NCBI GenBank assembly: GCA_963830495.1
Contig: CAWHMS010000001.1
Coordinates: 806,001 to 870,000, forward strand
DNA from: CAWHMS01 sp963830495
GTDB lineage: Bacteria > Actinomycetota > Actinomycetes > Propionibacteriales > Nocardioidaceae
Direction of reading: 5' to 3'
Length of the DNA: 64,000 nt
Shown here: piece after piece, positions 8,355 through 20,717 of the stretch
Layout: every line of letters begins with the position of its first letter
Numbering within the stretch: position 1 is the stretch's first letter
Translations under genes and position numbers: made by a program
Notes under the pieces: generated by a model
The model's database searches: none
Told to the model about the DNA's origin: nothing
The model's input: the letters and a program-made list of their open reading frames with translations, nothing else

Positions 8355-9179
8355 TCACCGCAGGGCCTCGAGCGCCTCGTCCCGTGCCTGCTCGAAGGCG
8401 GCGTGCAGCCGGGTCGGATCGGGACCCGCTGCCAGCACCTGTCGCGACGTCGACGGCAACACCTGCTCGCGGACGTCCGCGAAGAGCCGGCGCAGATGCG
8501 CCCCGGTCCCCCCTTGCGCTCCGAAGCCCGGAGCCAGGATGGGTCCGTTGACATCCAGCTTCTCGTCGGTGCCCGCGAGGTTGGCCGCCACCACCACCCC
8601 GACGGAGCCGAGCGGGGTTGCGCCCGCATTTCGCTCCCGTACGTCGGCCAGCACCGCGCCCGCCACCGTGCCGCGGGCGCCGGTGGCGAGCTGGACGTCG
8701 GGGCCTTCGGGGTTGGACGTCAGGGCGAGCACGAAGACGCCTGCACCGTGCGCCGCCGCGGTGTCCAGCGCGGGCGACAGCGAGCCGAAGCCCAGGAACG
8801 GGCTGACCGTGATCGCATCGACCGCCAGCGGAGACTCCGGGCTCAGGTACGCGTCGGCGTAGCCCTGCATGGTCGTCCCGATGTCACCCCGCTTGACGTC
8901 GAGAAGCACCAGTGCGCCCGCCTCCCGCAGTCGGACGACGGCGCGTTCCAGTACGGCGATCCCACCTGCGCCGTGCCGCTCGAAGAAGGCCGACTGCGGC
9001 TTCACGACGGCGACCTCGTCGGCCAGCACGTCCAGCGTGCCCATGACGAAGGTCTCCAGACCGCCCGCCCCGTCGTCCAGCCCCCATGCCCCGAGCAGGG
9101 CCGGGTGCGGATCCAGGCCCACGCACAGCGGGCCGCGCTGGTCGACCGCACGCTGGAATCGATGGCCGAAGGTCTCCAT
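8355..9179 (-). CDS. pyrF: Orotidine-5'-phosphate decarboxylase (type 2)
   Basis: It decarboxylates OMP to UMP, the last step of de novo UMP synthesis. The 274-residue length and the LLDVKRGDIGTTMQGYADAY block (Asp94, Lys96, Asp99) mark the long type 2 subfamily common in actinobacteria. The N terminus carries the substrate motif CVGLDPHP (19-26). ATG start. It is the last enzyme gene of the pyrimidine operon, 11 bases after the PyrD-like gene. Confidence 0.95.
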   Translation of the reverse strand: METFGHRFQRAVDQRGPLCVGLDPHPALLGAWGLDDGAGGLETFVMGTLDVLADEVAVVKPQSAFFERHGAGGIAVLERAVVRLREAGALVLLDVKRGDIGTTMQGYADAYLSPESPLAVDAITVSPFLGFGSLSPALDTAAAHGAGVFVLALTSNPEGPDVQLATGARGTVAGAVLADVRERNAGATPLGSVGVVVAANLAGTDEKLDVNGPILAPGFGAQGGTGAHLRRLFADVREQVLPSTSRQVLAAGPDPTRLHAAFEQARDEALEALR

Positions 9180-9190
9180 GAAGTCCTCTC

Positions 9191-10186
9191 TCAGGCTGAG
9201 TGTCGGGCCTCCGACGGAGATGCGGCCCGGCGGGTGGTCACCCGTTCGTCTGCATGCGCCACCCTCACGGCGTCGGAGGCCCGGGAGAAGCCGTGCGCGG
9301 CCAGCGCGGCGCGCAGCTGCCCAAGAATGCGACCGGGGGACGTCGGGTCGTGCAGCACCGCCGAGCCCACCTGCACCGCGGTGGCGCCCACCGCCAGCAT
9401 CGCGAGCGCGGCGGCGCCGTCGGTGATGCCACCCACACCCACGATCGTCACGTCCGGCAGCTCCCGCGCGACGCGCCAGACCGCCTCCAGCGCCTGCGCG
9501 TTGGCCGCTGGGCCGCTCAGCGCACCCGTGACACCGGCCAGCGCGGGACGCAGCGTGCGCGGGTCGAGGGCGATGCCCCGCGGGCTGCCGCCGACCACCA
9601 GTCCGTCGGCGCCGGCATCACAGACCGCGCGGGCGTGCGCGACCGGGTCGGGCAGGTCCAGGCCCAGCTTGACGAGGACGGGCAGCCCGCGGGGCGCATC
9701 GCGACGTACCGCGGCGACCGCGCGGTGCGCCTGAAGCGGGTCGGTGGCGAAGGTGCTGGGGCGCGCGGTGCCCGGCCAGGACAGCGCGAGCTCGAGAGCT
9801 GCGACTCCTGGCGCCTGCCCGACCCGACGGGACAGCTCGGCCACCTCCCCGAGCGAGGTGCCCGCGATGGAGACCACCGGTCGAGCCTGGCGCTGCAGCA
9901 GCCACGGGAGGTCACGGGCGAGGAAGCCGTCGACGCCCGGTCCGGGGAGACCGGTCGCCCACAACAACCCGGCGGGGGTCTCGACCAGCCGGGGCGCCGG
10001 CTCGCCAGGCGACGGATCGCGGCGAACCGACCCGGTGACGAAGGCGCCGAGTCCAGCCAGGTCGACGTACGCCGCCAGCTCGCGTCCGGTGCCACCGCAG
10101 CCCGACGCTGTCATGACCGGGTTGTCGAGGGTGATGTCGGCCAGGCTGGTCGTCAGGTCGACCCGGTCGGGGGTGATCGCGGTCAC
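9191..10186 (-). CDS. PyrD class 1B-like flavoprotein with a degenerate dihydroorotate site
   Basis: The 331-residue protein follows the fold of the class 1B dihydroorotate dehydrogenase catalytic subunit: NPVMTASGCGGTG (22-34), PRLVETPAGLL (65-75), LSGPA (223-227) and the FMN phosphate loop VGVGGITDG (249-257). Compared from memory with Lactococcus PyrDB, the orotate-site residues are replaced. The KxT lysine is Gly52, the MLNAIG Asn is Trp76, ELNISCPN reads ELALSWPG (catalytic Cys becomes Trp137, both Asn lost), KLSPN reads KLGLD, and the INT Asn is Gly200. FMN binding looks intact. The GTG start overlaps the pyrK-like stop (GTGA). It is unlikely to oxidise dihydroorotate; another substrate or a non-catalytic role is inferred. 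Confidence 0.85.
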   Translation of the reverse strand: MTAITPDRVDLTTSLADITLDNPVMTASGCGGTGRELAAYVDLAGLGAFVTGSVRRDPSPGEPAPRLVETPAGLLWATGLPGPGVDGFLARDLPWLLQRQARPVVSIAGTSLGEVAELSRRVGQAPGVAALELALSWPGTARPSTFATDPLQAHRAVAAVRRDAPRGLPVLVKLGLDLPDPVAHARAVCDAGADGLVVGGSPRGIALDPRTLRPALAGVTGALSGPAANAQALEAVWRVARELPDVTIVGVGGITDGAAALAMLAVGATAVQVGSAVLHDPTSPGRILGQLRAALAAHGFSRASDAVRVAHADERVTTRRAASPSEARHSA

Positions 10187-11025
10187 GTCAGCACATCCCA
10201 GTCGACCCGGTCGCCGGGCAGCACCGGGCCGTCGACGCACGCCCGCACCGCGTGGTTGCCTGCACGGTCGCCACGGACCGGCACCACGCACCCACCGCAG
10301 ACGCCGGTGCCGCACGGCATGGCTACGTCGACCAGGGCCTGCATCCAGGCACCGGCGGCGCCAGCGGCCACGCTGACCGAGTGCATGACGTGGGCGGGAC
10401 CGGCCGCGTAGACCACCTCCACCTGGTTGCGCGCCGCCAGCGTGCGGAGCGGCTGCGTCACGTCGCCGCGGATGCCGACCGAGCCGTCTGTCGTCGCGAC
10501 CGTCACCGACTGGGCGGACCGGCGCGCGTCCAGCACCCCGAAGAGCCCCTGCTCACCGGCGGCGCCCAGCACCATGTGCACCGCACACCGACGCTGCCGC
10601 AGCTGCTCGGCGAGACCGAAGAGCGGGGCAGCACCGATGCCGAAGCCGACCAGCGCACACGACACCGGCTCCTTCGGCAGCGCGAACGGCCGTCCGACCG
10701 GACCGATCACCTGCACCGGCGCCTGCGGTGCGAGCGCCGCGACCCAGGCGGCTCCCGCCTCCGTCGGATCCACCACGATCTCGACCGTCCCGCCGTAGAC
10801 ACCGGCGGCTCGCACCCGGTGGACGGCGAACGCGCGCCGTCCCACGACAGCGGACAGGGCTCCGCCGACGGCCAGGGACACCACCGCTCCAGGCCTGGCC
10901 CGGGCGGCGACCTGGTCCGCCACGATGGTGACCTGCTGGTAGGCACCGACCTGCTTGGTGGAGAAGACCTGCCCCGTCGTGACAGCGGGGCCGCGAGCCG
11001 GGTCGGTCGTGTCGGTGCGCATCAC
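10183..11025 (-). CDS. PyrK-like FAD / [2Fe-2S] electron-transfer subunit
   Basis: The 280-residue protein matches the PyrK reductase subunit that links class 1B PyrD to NAD. It has an N-terminal FAD barrel (RRAFAVHRV, 63-71), an NAD-binding fold (ALVGFGIGAAPLFGL, 124-138) and a C-terminal [2Fe-2S] site with all four cysteines, Cys238, 243, 246 and 263 (PCGTGVCGGC). It starts at GTG (an ATG follows directly) overlapping the class 2 pyrD stop, and its stop overlaps the PyrD-like gene. The intact Fe-S ligands suggest the pair is still a working oxidoreductase although the partner's substrate site has changed. Confidence 0.87.
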   Translation of the reverse strand: MMRTDTTDPARGPAVTTGQVFSTKQVGAYQQVTIVADQVAARARPGAVVSLAVGGALSAVVGRRAFAVHRVRAAGVYGGTVEIVVDPTEAGAAWVAALAPQAPVQVIGPVGRPFALPKEPVSCALVGFGIGAAPLFGLAEQLRQRRCAVHMVLGAAGEQGLFGVLDARRSAQSVTVATTDGSVGIRGDVTQPLRTLAARNQVEVVYAAGPAHVMHSVSVAAGAAGAWMQALVDVAMPCGTGVCGGCVVPVRGDRAGNHAVRACVDGPVLPGDRVDWDVLT

Positions 11026-12088
11026 GATCCGACCTTCGCACGTCGGCGGGCGAGCTCGCGATGCAGCCGCGCCGGCCAGCCCGGGCCTTCGTACACGAAG
11101 GCGGTGTAGGCCTGCACCAGCGTGGCACCGGCGGCGAGCCGCTCGACGACGTCGTCGACGGTGGCGATCCCCCCGACCGACACCAGCGCCATGGTGTCGC
11201 CGACCCGCGATCGGAGCAGCCGCAGCACCTCGACGGAGCGCTCGCGGAGTGGCGTGCCGGAGAGTCCGCCGGCGCCGAGAGCTGCGACGTCTGCCAGTGG
11301 CGTCCGCAGGCCGTCGCGGTGGACGGTCGTGTTGGTCGCCACGATGCCGTCCAGGCCCAGCTCCACGGCCAGGTCCGCGACCGCCAGCACGTCATCGTCG
11401 GCGAGGTCCGGCGCGATCTTGACCAGCAGCGGCACCCGGCGCAGCGTCACGGCGTCCATCTGCTGCCGGACGGCCGTCAACAGCGGCCGCAGCCGGTCGA
11501 CGGCCTGCAGGTCTCGCAACCCCGGCGTGTTCGGCGAGCTCACGTTGACGACCACGTAGTCCGCATGCGGCGCCAGCAACCGGGCACTGTGCAGGTAGTC
11601 GGCGGTCGCGCCGTCCTCGTCGACCATCTTGGTCTTGCCGATGTTGACCCCCACGACGACGTCGCAGCGGCGCCGGCGGCCGGCGCGCGCCGCCAACCGT
11701 CGAGCGATCTCGGCAGAGCCGTCGTTGTTGAAGCCCATCCGGTTGAGAACCGCCCGGTCCGAGACCAGTCGGAACAGCCGCGGCCGTGGGTTGCCGGGCT
11801 GACCCTCCCCCGTCACCGTGCCGACCTCGACGAAGGCGAACCCCAAGGCCGCGAGCCCGTCGATCGCCTCGGCGTTCTTGTCGAAGCCGGCCGCCAGCCC
11901 GAGCGGTCCGGGGAATCGCAGCCCCATGGACTCCACCTCGAGGCTGCCGTCGGGAGGCAGCGTCCGGCGACGTACGGCGCGAGCGACGACACCTAGCGCG
12001 CCGAGCAGCCGGATGCCGACGACGCCCGCCCGGTGCGCACGCTCCGCGTCGAGCCTGGCGAGGACGCGGTCGAAGAGCCAGCGATACG

Positions 12089-12092
<4 letters not shown>
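11022..12092 (-). CDS. pyrD: Dihydroorotate dehydrogenase (quinone), class 2
   Basis: It oxidises dihydroorotate to orotate at the membrane with quinone as acceptor. The start is the GTG that overlaps the carB stop (GTGA), giving 356 residues beginning MTYRWLFDRVLARLDAERAH, the usual N-terminal membrane-contact helix. The FMN/substrate motifs are intact: GLAAGFDKNAEA, NRMGFNNDG, and the catalytic-serine block VNVSSPNTPGLR. This is the enzyme expected to serve the pathway, which makes the following PyrK/PyrD-like pair redundant for UMP synthesis. Confidence 0.95.
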
Positions 12093-15441
<3,349 letters not shown>

Positions 15442-15442
<1 letters not shown>

Positions 15443-16578
15443 CAGCCCTCTCCCCCGCTCATGAGATCGACGAAGCGGTCGAACAGATACCCCGCGTCAT
15501 GCGGACCGGCCGCCGCCTCGGGGTGGTACTGCACCGAGAAGGCGCGCAGCCGCCCCGCTGCGTCGGTCAGCTCCAGCCCCTCGACGACGTCGTCGTTGAG
15601 GCACACATGGCTGACCCGGGCCGTGCCGTACGGCGTCGGGATCGCCGCGCCCACCGGAGCCTCGACGCAGAAGCCGTGATTGTGCGCCGTCACCTCGACC
15701 TTGCCGGTCGTGAGGTCCAGCACCGGCTGGTTGATCCCGCGATGGCCGTACCTCAGCTTGTACGTCGGGAGACCGAGAGCCCGGCCGAAGAGCTGGTTGC
15801 CGAAGCAGATGCCGAAGTACGGGATGCCGGCCTCGAGCACGCCGCGAAGCACGGCGACCTCGGCGTCGGCCGTCGACGGGTCTCCGGGTCCGTTGGAGAA
15901 GAACACGCCATCCGGCTCGACCGCCAGCACTTCCGCGAACGTGGAGGTCGACGGCAGCACCACGACCTCGACACCGCGCTGCGCAAGGAGCGCGGGCGTC
16001 ATGTCCTTGATGCCGAGGTCGAGCGCCGCCACCCGGAAGCGCCGTACCCCCACGGCGGGCACGGTGTACGCCGCGGCGGTGCTCACATCGGCGGCCAGCG
16101 CGGCACCAGCCATCCTCGGAGCGGCGAGCACGCGAGTCAGCAGCGCCGCGGGATCGGACTCGGTGCTGGAGATGCCGACCCGCATCGCGCCCCGCTCGCG
16201 CAGGTGCCGCGTGAGTGCCCTCGTGTCGATGCCGCTGATGCCGACCACGCCCTGCTCGGCGAGTGCGTCGGCCAGCTCCCGGGTTGCCCGCCAGCTGCTC
16301 GACCGCCGCGCAGGGTCGCGGACGACGTACCCGGCGACCCAGATCCGGTCGGACTCGGGGTCGTCGTCGTTGACACCGGTGTTGCCGACGTGGGGAGCCG
16401 TCATGATCACGACCTGCCGGTGGTACGACGGATCCGTCAGCGTCTCCTGGTAGCCGGTCATCCCGGTGGAGAACACCGCCTCCCCGACCGTCTCGCCCGG
16501 TGCGCCGTACGACTCCCCGCGAAACGTCCTGCCGTCCTCGAGCACGAGGAGCGCGGGTGCTGGCGGCTGCGGGCTCAC
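15442..16578 (-). CDS. carA: Carbamoyl-phosphate synthase small subunit (glutaminase)
   Basis: It hydrolyses glutamine and passes ammonia to CarB. The 378-residue protein has the N-terminal CPSase domain (GYQETLTDPSY, SRALTRHLR-type motif at 120-127) and a class I glutamine amidotransferase domain with the triad Cys258 (GICFGNQL), His352 and Glu354 (YHPEAAAG). The GTG start overlaps the stop of the upstream membrane-protein gene (GTGA). Confidence 0.96.
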
Positions 16579-17078
16579 GACGACGTCTCCTTGACCATCG
16601 CGCCGACCGCTGCCAGGACGCGGGTGTGCTCCGCACGATGGCGCGGTGCGAAGCCGGTGTCGAACCGGCTGCCGTCGTGCTGCCAGGTGAGGAGGACGAT
16701 CCCGCCGCCGGGCAGCACCTTGCCGGCCTGGGCGCGTTCGTCGCGAACCGCGACCAGTGCCGCCCGGGACACCCAGAGCGGCAGCCTTTCACCGCGCTCG
16801 AAGAGCACGCCGGCGGCATACACGCTGACGGAGCCGTTGGCTCGGGTGCCCAGCCCGTGCACGGCGACGCGGTCGAGCCAGCCACCCTGGCCGGTGGTCG
16901 AGACCAGCACGCCGTCGGCCGTCATCACCAGGTCGCCGCGCGCGTCCTCGGTGGGCACGGCGGGGAGCTCCGGCAGCAGGGCAGTGTTCTCGCGGACCCT
17001 GCGCCGCCAGCCGCGCCACATCGCGGCGTACGCCAGCAGCACCAGAGCGAGCAGGACGCCGGTCCAGACGGCGATCAC
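16575..17078 (-). CDS. Small membrane-anchored PH-like protein of the pyr operon
   Basis: The 167-residue protein has one N-terminal transmembrane helix (MIAVWTGVLLALVLLAYAAM), a basic stop-transfer segment (RGWRRRVREN), and a beta-rich cytoplasmic domain. Actinobacterial pyr operons often carry such a gene between pyrC and carA, annotated as a PH-like domain protein; that assignment is from memory and moderate. The GTG start and the stop both overlap neighbours (GTGA), so it is tightly coupled to pyrimidine gene expression. No catalytic motif was seen; its role is unknown. Confidence 0.8.
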   Translation of the reverse strand: MIAVWTGVLLALVLLAYAAMWRGWRRRVRENTALLPELPAVPTEDARGDLVMTADGVLVSTTGQGGWLDRVAVHGLGTRANGSVSVYAAGVLFERGERLPLWVSRAALVAVRDERAQAGKVLPGGGIVLLTWQHDGSRFDTGFAPRHRAEHTRVLAAVGAMVKETSS

Positions 17079-18355
17079 TGCAGCTTCCCGTCGAGCACGG
17101 TCGCCCGACCGCGCAGGAAGGTCGCCACAACCGCGCCGGGCAGCTCCCGACCGGCGAAGGGGGTGTTGCGCGAGAACGACGCGGAGTCGGCCGGATCGAC
17201 GACCCGGCTCGCGGTGGGGTCGACCAGTACGACGTTTGCCGGAGCCCCGCTGCGCATCGGCTGGCCATGGTCGGCGACCCTGCCGATCGCCGCCGGCCGC
17301 CTAGACATCCGGTCAGCGACACCGGCCCAGTCGAGCAGGCCGGAGTCGACCATGGTGTGCTGCACGACGCTCAGAGCGGTCTCGAGGCCGAGCATGCCCA
17401 TGGCGGCCGCCGCCCACTCGCACTCCTTGTCCTCGGCCGGGTGCGGCGCGTGGTCGGTAGCGACGCAGTCGATGGTCCCGTCCGCGAGCGCCTCACGCAG
17501 CGCCTGCACGTCGTCGGCGGTGCGCAGCGGCGGGTTGACCTTGTAGAGCGGGTCGTACGTCGTCACCAGCTCGTCGGTCAGCAGCAGGTGGTGCGGCGTC
17601 ACCTCCGCGGTGATCTGCCACCCCTTGCGCTTGGCCCACCGGATGATCTCGACCGAACCCGCCGTCGACACGTGGCACACGTGCAGGCGGGACCCCACGT
17701 GTCCGGCGAGCAGGCAGTCCCGCGCGATGATCGCCTCCTCCGCGACCGCGGGCCACCCCTGCATGCCGAGGACCCCTGACATCGTGCCTTCGTTCATCTG
17801 CGCGCCCTCGGTCAACCGCGGCTCCTGGGCGTGCTGCGCCACCACCCCGTCGAACGCCTTGACGTATTCCAGCGCCCGCCGCATCATCACCGCGTCGGAC
17901 ACGCACTTCCCGTCGTCGGAGAAGACCCGCACGGCGGCGGCCGAGTCGGCCATCGCCCCCAGCTCGGCCAGTCGCTGGCCGCCCAGGCCGACGGTCACGG
18001 CGCCGACGGGCCGCACGTCGCAGTAGCCGGCGGCCTGGCCAAGTCGCCAGACCTGCTCGACGACGCCGGCCGTATCGGCGACCGGCTCGGTGTTGGCCAT
18101 GGCGTGCACGGCCGTGAAACCGCCGCGTGCGGCCGCTTGCGACCCACTGTGCACGGTCTCCGCGTCCTCACGACCGGGCTCGCGCAGATGTGTGTGCAGG
18201 TCGACCAGCCCCGGTAGCGCGATGAGGCCGTCGGCGTCGATCACCATCGCGTCACCGGGTGCGTCGCCGGGATCGGCCAGCTGACCGTCGAGCAGCACCA
18301 GGTCGACCGGGTCGCCGCCCAGTGGCCTCGCGCCGTTGATCTTGTACGCGCCCAT
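17075..18355 (-). CDS. pyrC: Dihydroorotase
   Basis: This zinc amidohydrolase cyclises carbamoyl aspartate to dihydroorotate. I start it at the ATG overlapping the pyrB stop by one base, giving 426 residues (class I type). Metal ligands are visible in DLHTHLREPG (His54, His56), and the late Asp-containing signature is VATDHAPHPAEDKE. An open frame runs further upstream but covers pyrB. Its stop overlaps the PH-like gene. Confidence 0.96.
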   Translation of the reverse strand: MGAYKINGARPLGGDPVDLVLLDGQLADPGDAPGDAMVIDADGLIALPGLVDLHTHLREPGREDAETVHSGSQAAARGGFTAVHAMANTEPVADTAGVVEQVWRLGQAAGYCDVRPVGAVTVGLGGQRLAELGAMADSAAAVRVFSDDGKCVSDAVMMRRALEYVKAFDGVVAQHAQEPRLTEGAQMNEGTMSGVLGMQGWPAVAEEAIIARDCLLAGHVGSRLHVCHVSTAGSVEIIRWAKRKGWQITAEVTPHHLLLTDELVTTYDPLYKVNPPLRTADDVQALREALADGTIDCVATDHAPHPAEDKECEWAAAAMGMLGLETALSVVQHTMVDSGLLDWAGVADRMSRRPAAIGRVADHGQPMRSGAPANVVLVDPTASRVVDPADSASFSRNTPFAGRELPGAVVATFLRGRATVLDGKLQ

Positions 18356-19326
18356 CACGCGACACCGCCTTCGTCGGTTGTCGGTGTCGGTGCGGTCGGA
18401 CGGTCCGTCTCCGTGCCGCTGAGCAGCAGGTACAGCACCGCCATCCGCACGGCGACGCCGTTGGTGACCTGTTCGACGATGACCGAGCGGCCCGAGTCGG
18501 CGACGGTCGCCGAGATCTCCATGCCTCGGTTCATCGGGCCCGGATGCATGACGATCGCGTGCTCGGGGAGCCGCGCGAAGCGCCGGTCGTCGAGGCCGTA
18601 GCGCCGGCTGTACTCGCGGGCGCTGGGGAAGAACGCCGAGTTCATCCGCTCCCGCTGCACCCGCAGCATCATGACGGCGTCGGCCTTGTCCAGAGCGCTG
18701 TCGAGGTCGTACGACGTCTGCACCGGCCAGGCTGCCACCCCGACGGGCAGCAGCGTCGGAGGCGCTACCAGCGTCACCTCGGCCCCCAAGGTCGCCAGCA
18801 GCAGCGCATTCGACCTCGCCACCCGGCTGTGCAGGACGTCGCCGACGATCGTGACCCGGCGGCCGTCGAGGTCTCCGAGGTGCCGTCGCAACGTGAAGGC
18901 GTCGAGCAGTGCCTGGGTGGGGTGCTCGTGGGTGCCGTCCCCTGCGTTGACGACGCACGAGCGCACCCAGCCGCTGGTGGCCAGCCGGTGCGGCGCGCCG
19001 GAGGCGTGGTGCCGGATCACGACCGCGTCGGCGCCCATCGCCTCCAGGGTCAGGGCGGTGTCCTTGAGGCTCTCGCCCTTCGACACGCTCGAGCCCTTGG
19101 CGGAGAAGTTGATCACGTCGGCGCTGAGCCGCTTGGCCGCCGCTTCGAACGAGATGCGGGTCCGGGTGGAGTCCTCGAAGAAGAGGTTGACCACCGTGCG
19201 ACCCCGCAGCGTCGGCAGCTTCTTGATCGGGCGGTCGGCCAGGGAGCGCAGCTCCGCGGCCGTGTCGAGCACGAGCAGCGCGTCGTCGCGGGTCAGGTCC
19301 GCACCGGAGAGCAGGTGCCGCTTCAC
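18355..19326 (-). CDS. pyrB: Aspartate carbamoyltransferase catalytic subunit
   Basis: It condenses carbamoyl phosphate with aspartate, the committed step. The 323-residue protein has the carbamoyl-phosphate loop EDSTRTRISFEAAAKRL (STRTR at 53-57), HPTQALLDAFT and the C-terminal MHPGPMNRGMEI. The GTG start overlaps the pyrR stop (GTGA). No regulatory pyrI gene is present; control is expected to come from PyrR. Confidence 0.96.
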   Translation of the reverse strand: MKRHLLSGADLTRDDALLVLDTAAELRSLADRPIKKLPTLRGRTVVNLFFEDSTRTRISFEAAAKRLSADVINFSAKGSSVSKGESLKDTALTLEAMGADAVVIRHHASGAPHRLATSGWVRSCVVNAGDGTHEHPTQALLDAFTLRRHLGDLDGRRVTIVGDVLHSRVARSNALLLATLGAEVTLVAPPTLLPVGVAAWPVQTSYDLDSALDKADAVMMLRVQRERMNSAFFPSAREYSRRYGLDDRRFARLPEHAIVMHPGPMNRGMEISATVADSGRSVIVEQVTNGVAVRMAVLYLLLSGTETDRPTAPTPTTDEGGVA

Positions 19327-19916
19327 TCCTCGGCTCCTACCGTCGCACCGGTGCCGACCGGTGTGATCGAGACCGAGTCCGCGCCGTCGATGTCGGCCAA
19401 GGACACCCGCACCCGCTCCGCGAGCGAGGTCGGCAGGTTCTTGCCGACGAAGTCCGCCCGGATCGGCAGCTCGCGGTGACCCCTGTCCACGAGCACAGCC
19501 AGCTGCACAGCGCGCGGCCTGCCGACCTCGCTGAGCGCGTCCAGAGCCGCGCGTACCGTGCGCCCGCTGAAGAGCACGTCGTCGACCAGTACGACGATGG
19601 CGTCGTCGACGCCGCGGGGTGGGATCTCGGTGGCGTGCAGCGCCCGGGCCGGACCGAGGCGCAGGTCGTCGCGGTACATGGTCACGTCGAGGGAGCCGGC
19701 CGGGATCTCGGCGCCTTCGACCCGGCTGGTGATCTCCGCGATCCGGCGCGCCAGCGGCACACCGCGACTGGGGATGCCGAGCAGGATGAGGTCCGCCGAG
19801 CCCTTGTTGCGCTCCAGGATCTCGTGGGCGATCCGGGTCAGCGCCCGGGTGATGTCAGAGGCGTCGAGGACGACGCGCGTCGGGGTGTCTGTGGCACTGC
19901 TCACAGCAGGCGACAA
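19323..19916 (-). CDS. pyrR: PyrR bifunctional pyr operon regulator / uracil phosphoribosyltransferase
   Basis: PyrR binds pyr mRNA in response to UMP and PRPP, and has uracil phosphoribosyltransferase activity. The PRPP motif VVLVDDVLFSGRTVRAAL and the MYRDDLRLGPAR segment are present. The frame is open to 20042, so the start is uncertain. AAGGAGG (19929-19923) points to TTG at 19916 (6-base spacing, 197 residues), with GTG at 19919 close behind and GTG at 19904 possible. It heads the pyrimidine operon and diverges from bldD. Confidence 0.92.
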   Translation of the reverse strand: MSPAVSSATDTPTRVVLDASDITRALTRIAHEILERNKGSADLILLGIPSRGVPLARRIAEITSRVEGAEIPAGSLDVTMYRDDLRLGPARALHATEIPPRGVDDAIVVLVDDVLFSGRTVRAALDALSEVGRPRAVQLAVLVDRGHRELPIRADFVGKNLPTSLAERVRVSLADIDGADSVSITPVGTGATVGAEE

Positions 19917-20087
19917 CACCGACCTCCTTCCCCGCCTCACAGGACGGCTCGTTAAAGGATGTCGAACGGGCCTCAGCCTAACAGTCTGACTTTTGCCGTC
20001 ACGCAACGACATTCCGATCGTCCTGAGTACGATCACTCGCAAGACAGTTTGGAGACGGCTCCAGGCATGCAGGAAGAGGCAACGACC
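19917..20087. promoter_or_regulatory. Divergent pyrR / bldD promoter region
   Basis: About 170 bases separate the inferred pyrR and bldD starts. It must hold both promoters and the pyr leader that PyrR would act on. A strong ribosome site for pyrR lies at 19923-19929 and one for bldD (AGGAAGAGG) at 20071-20079. A short inverted repeat GAGT-N6-ACTC lies at 20025-20038. I see no convincing -35/-10 pair or long terminator hairpin, so PyrR control may be translational, as reported in mycobacteria; that is inference. Confidence 0.5.
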
Positions 20088-20591
20088 ATGGTCGACAGCT
20101 ACGCAAGGTCGCTAGGGCAGCGACTGCGCGCGATCCGCCAGCAGCAAGGCTTGTCCTTGCAGGGGGTGGAGGAGAAGTCTCGCGGGCGCTGGAAGGCCGT
20201 CGTCGTCGGCTCCTACGAGCGGGGCGACCGCGCCGTCACCGTCGCACGCCTGCACGAGCTGGCCGGGTTCTACAGCGTGCCGATCTCGGAACTGCTGCCG
20301 GATGCGCCCGAATCCGGACCGGCCCTCGAGCCGCCCACGAAGCTGGTGCTCGACCTGGAGCGGCTGCACGAGCTGGAGTTCCCCGAGGCCGAGCCGCTGG
20401 CCCGCTTCACCGCGAGCATCCAGGCCCAGCGGGGCGACTACAACGGCCGGGTGCTCTCGATCCGGCTCGACGACCTCCGCACGCTGGCGGTCATCTACGA
20501 CGAGGCGCCCAGCCAGCTGAGCGAGCGGCTGATCGACTGGGGCGTGCTGCGCCCCTCCCAGCCGGCCCTGGACTACCCCGACGGCGAGTAA
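20088..20591 (+). CDS. bldD: BldD, c-di-GMP-responsive developmental repressor
   Basis: BldD is an actinobacterial transcription factor. The ATG at 20088 follows AGGAAGAGG by 8 bases and gives 167 residues, the length of Streptomyces BldD; the frame is open upstream. The N-terminal helix-turn-helix (about 8-70) contains QQQGLSLQGVEEKSRGRWKA and GSYERGDRAVTVARL. The C-terminal domain holds the c-di-GMP motif RGD-x8-R-x-D-D (Arg115-Asp117, Arg126, Asp128, Asp129), reading RLDD instead of the Streptomyces RQDD. The ligand site is therefore probably functional in what is likely a non-sporulating genus. Confidence 0.95.
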   Translation: MVDSYARSLGQRLRAIRQQQGLSLQGVEEKSRGRWKAVVVGSYERGDRAVTVARLHELAGFYSVPISELLPDAPESGPALEPPTKLVLDLERLHELEFPEAEPLARFTASIQAQRGDYNGRVLSIRLDDLRTLAVIYDEAPSQLSERLIDWGVLRPSQPALDYPDGE

Positions 20592-20717
20592 CCCCACTCG
20601 CCTCCTTCACGCCCCCGAACCCAGGACCTCACCCGCCGCCAGTACCCCGCGAATTGCGGCAAGATGGTCCGCGTGCAGCGGCAAGACCGTGCCATCATCC
20701 CGCAATCGCGGGGGTAG

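Noticed and set aside
9191..10186. Calling the PyrD-like gene a plain second dihydroorotate dehydrogenase
   Set aside because: The catalytic Cys and all aligned orotate-contact residues are changed, so a simple functional label would mislead.
19981..20040. BldD self-binding box
   Set aside because: The inverted repeat GAGT-N6-ACTC has the half-sites in the opposite order to the TNACNC-N5-GNGTNA consensus, so it is not counted as a site.
20699..20712. Terminator hairpin CCCGC-AATC-GCGGG between bldD and nusB
   Set aside because: The stem is only five pairs and no U-tract follows on either strand.
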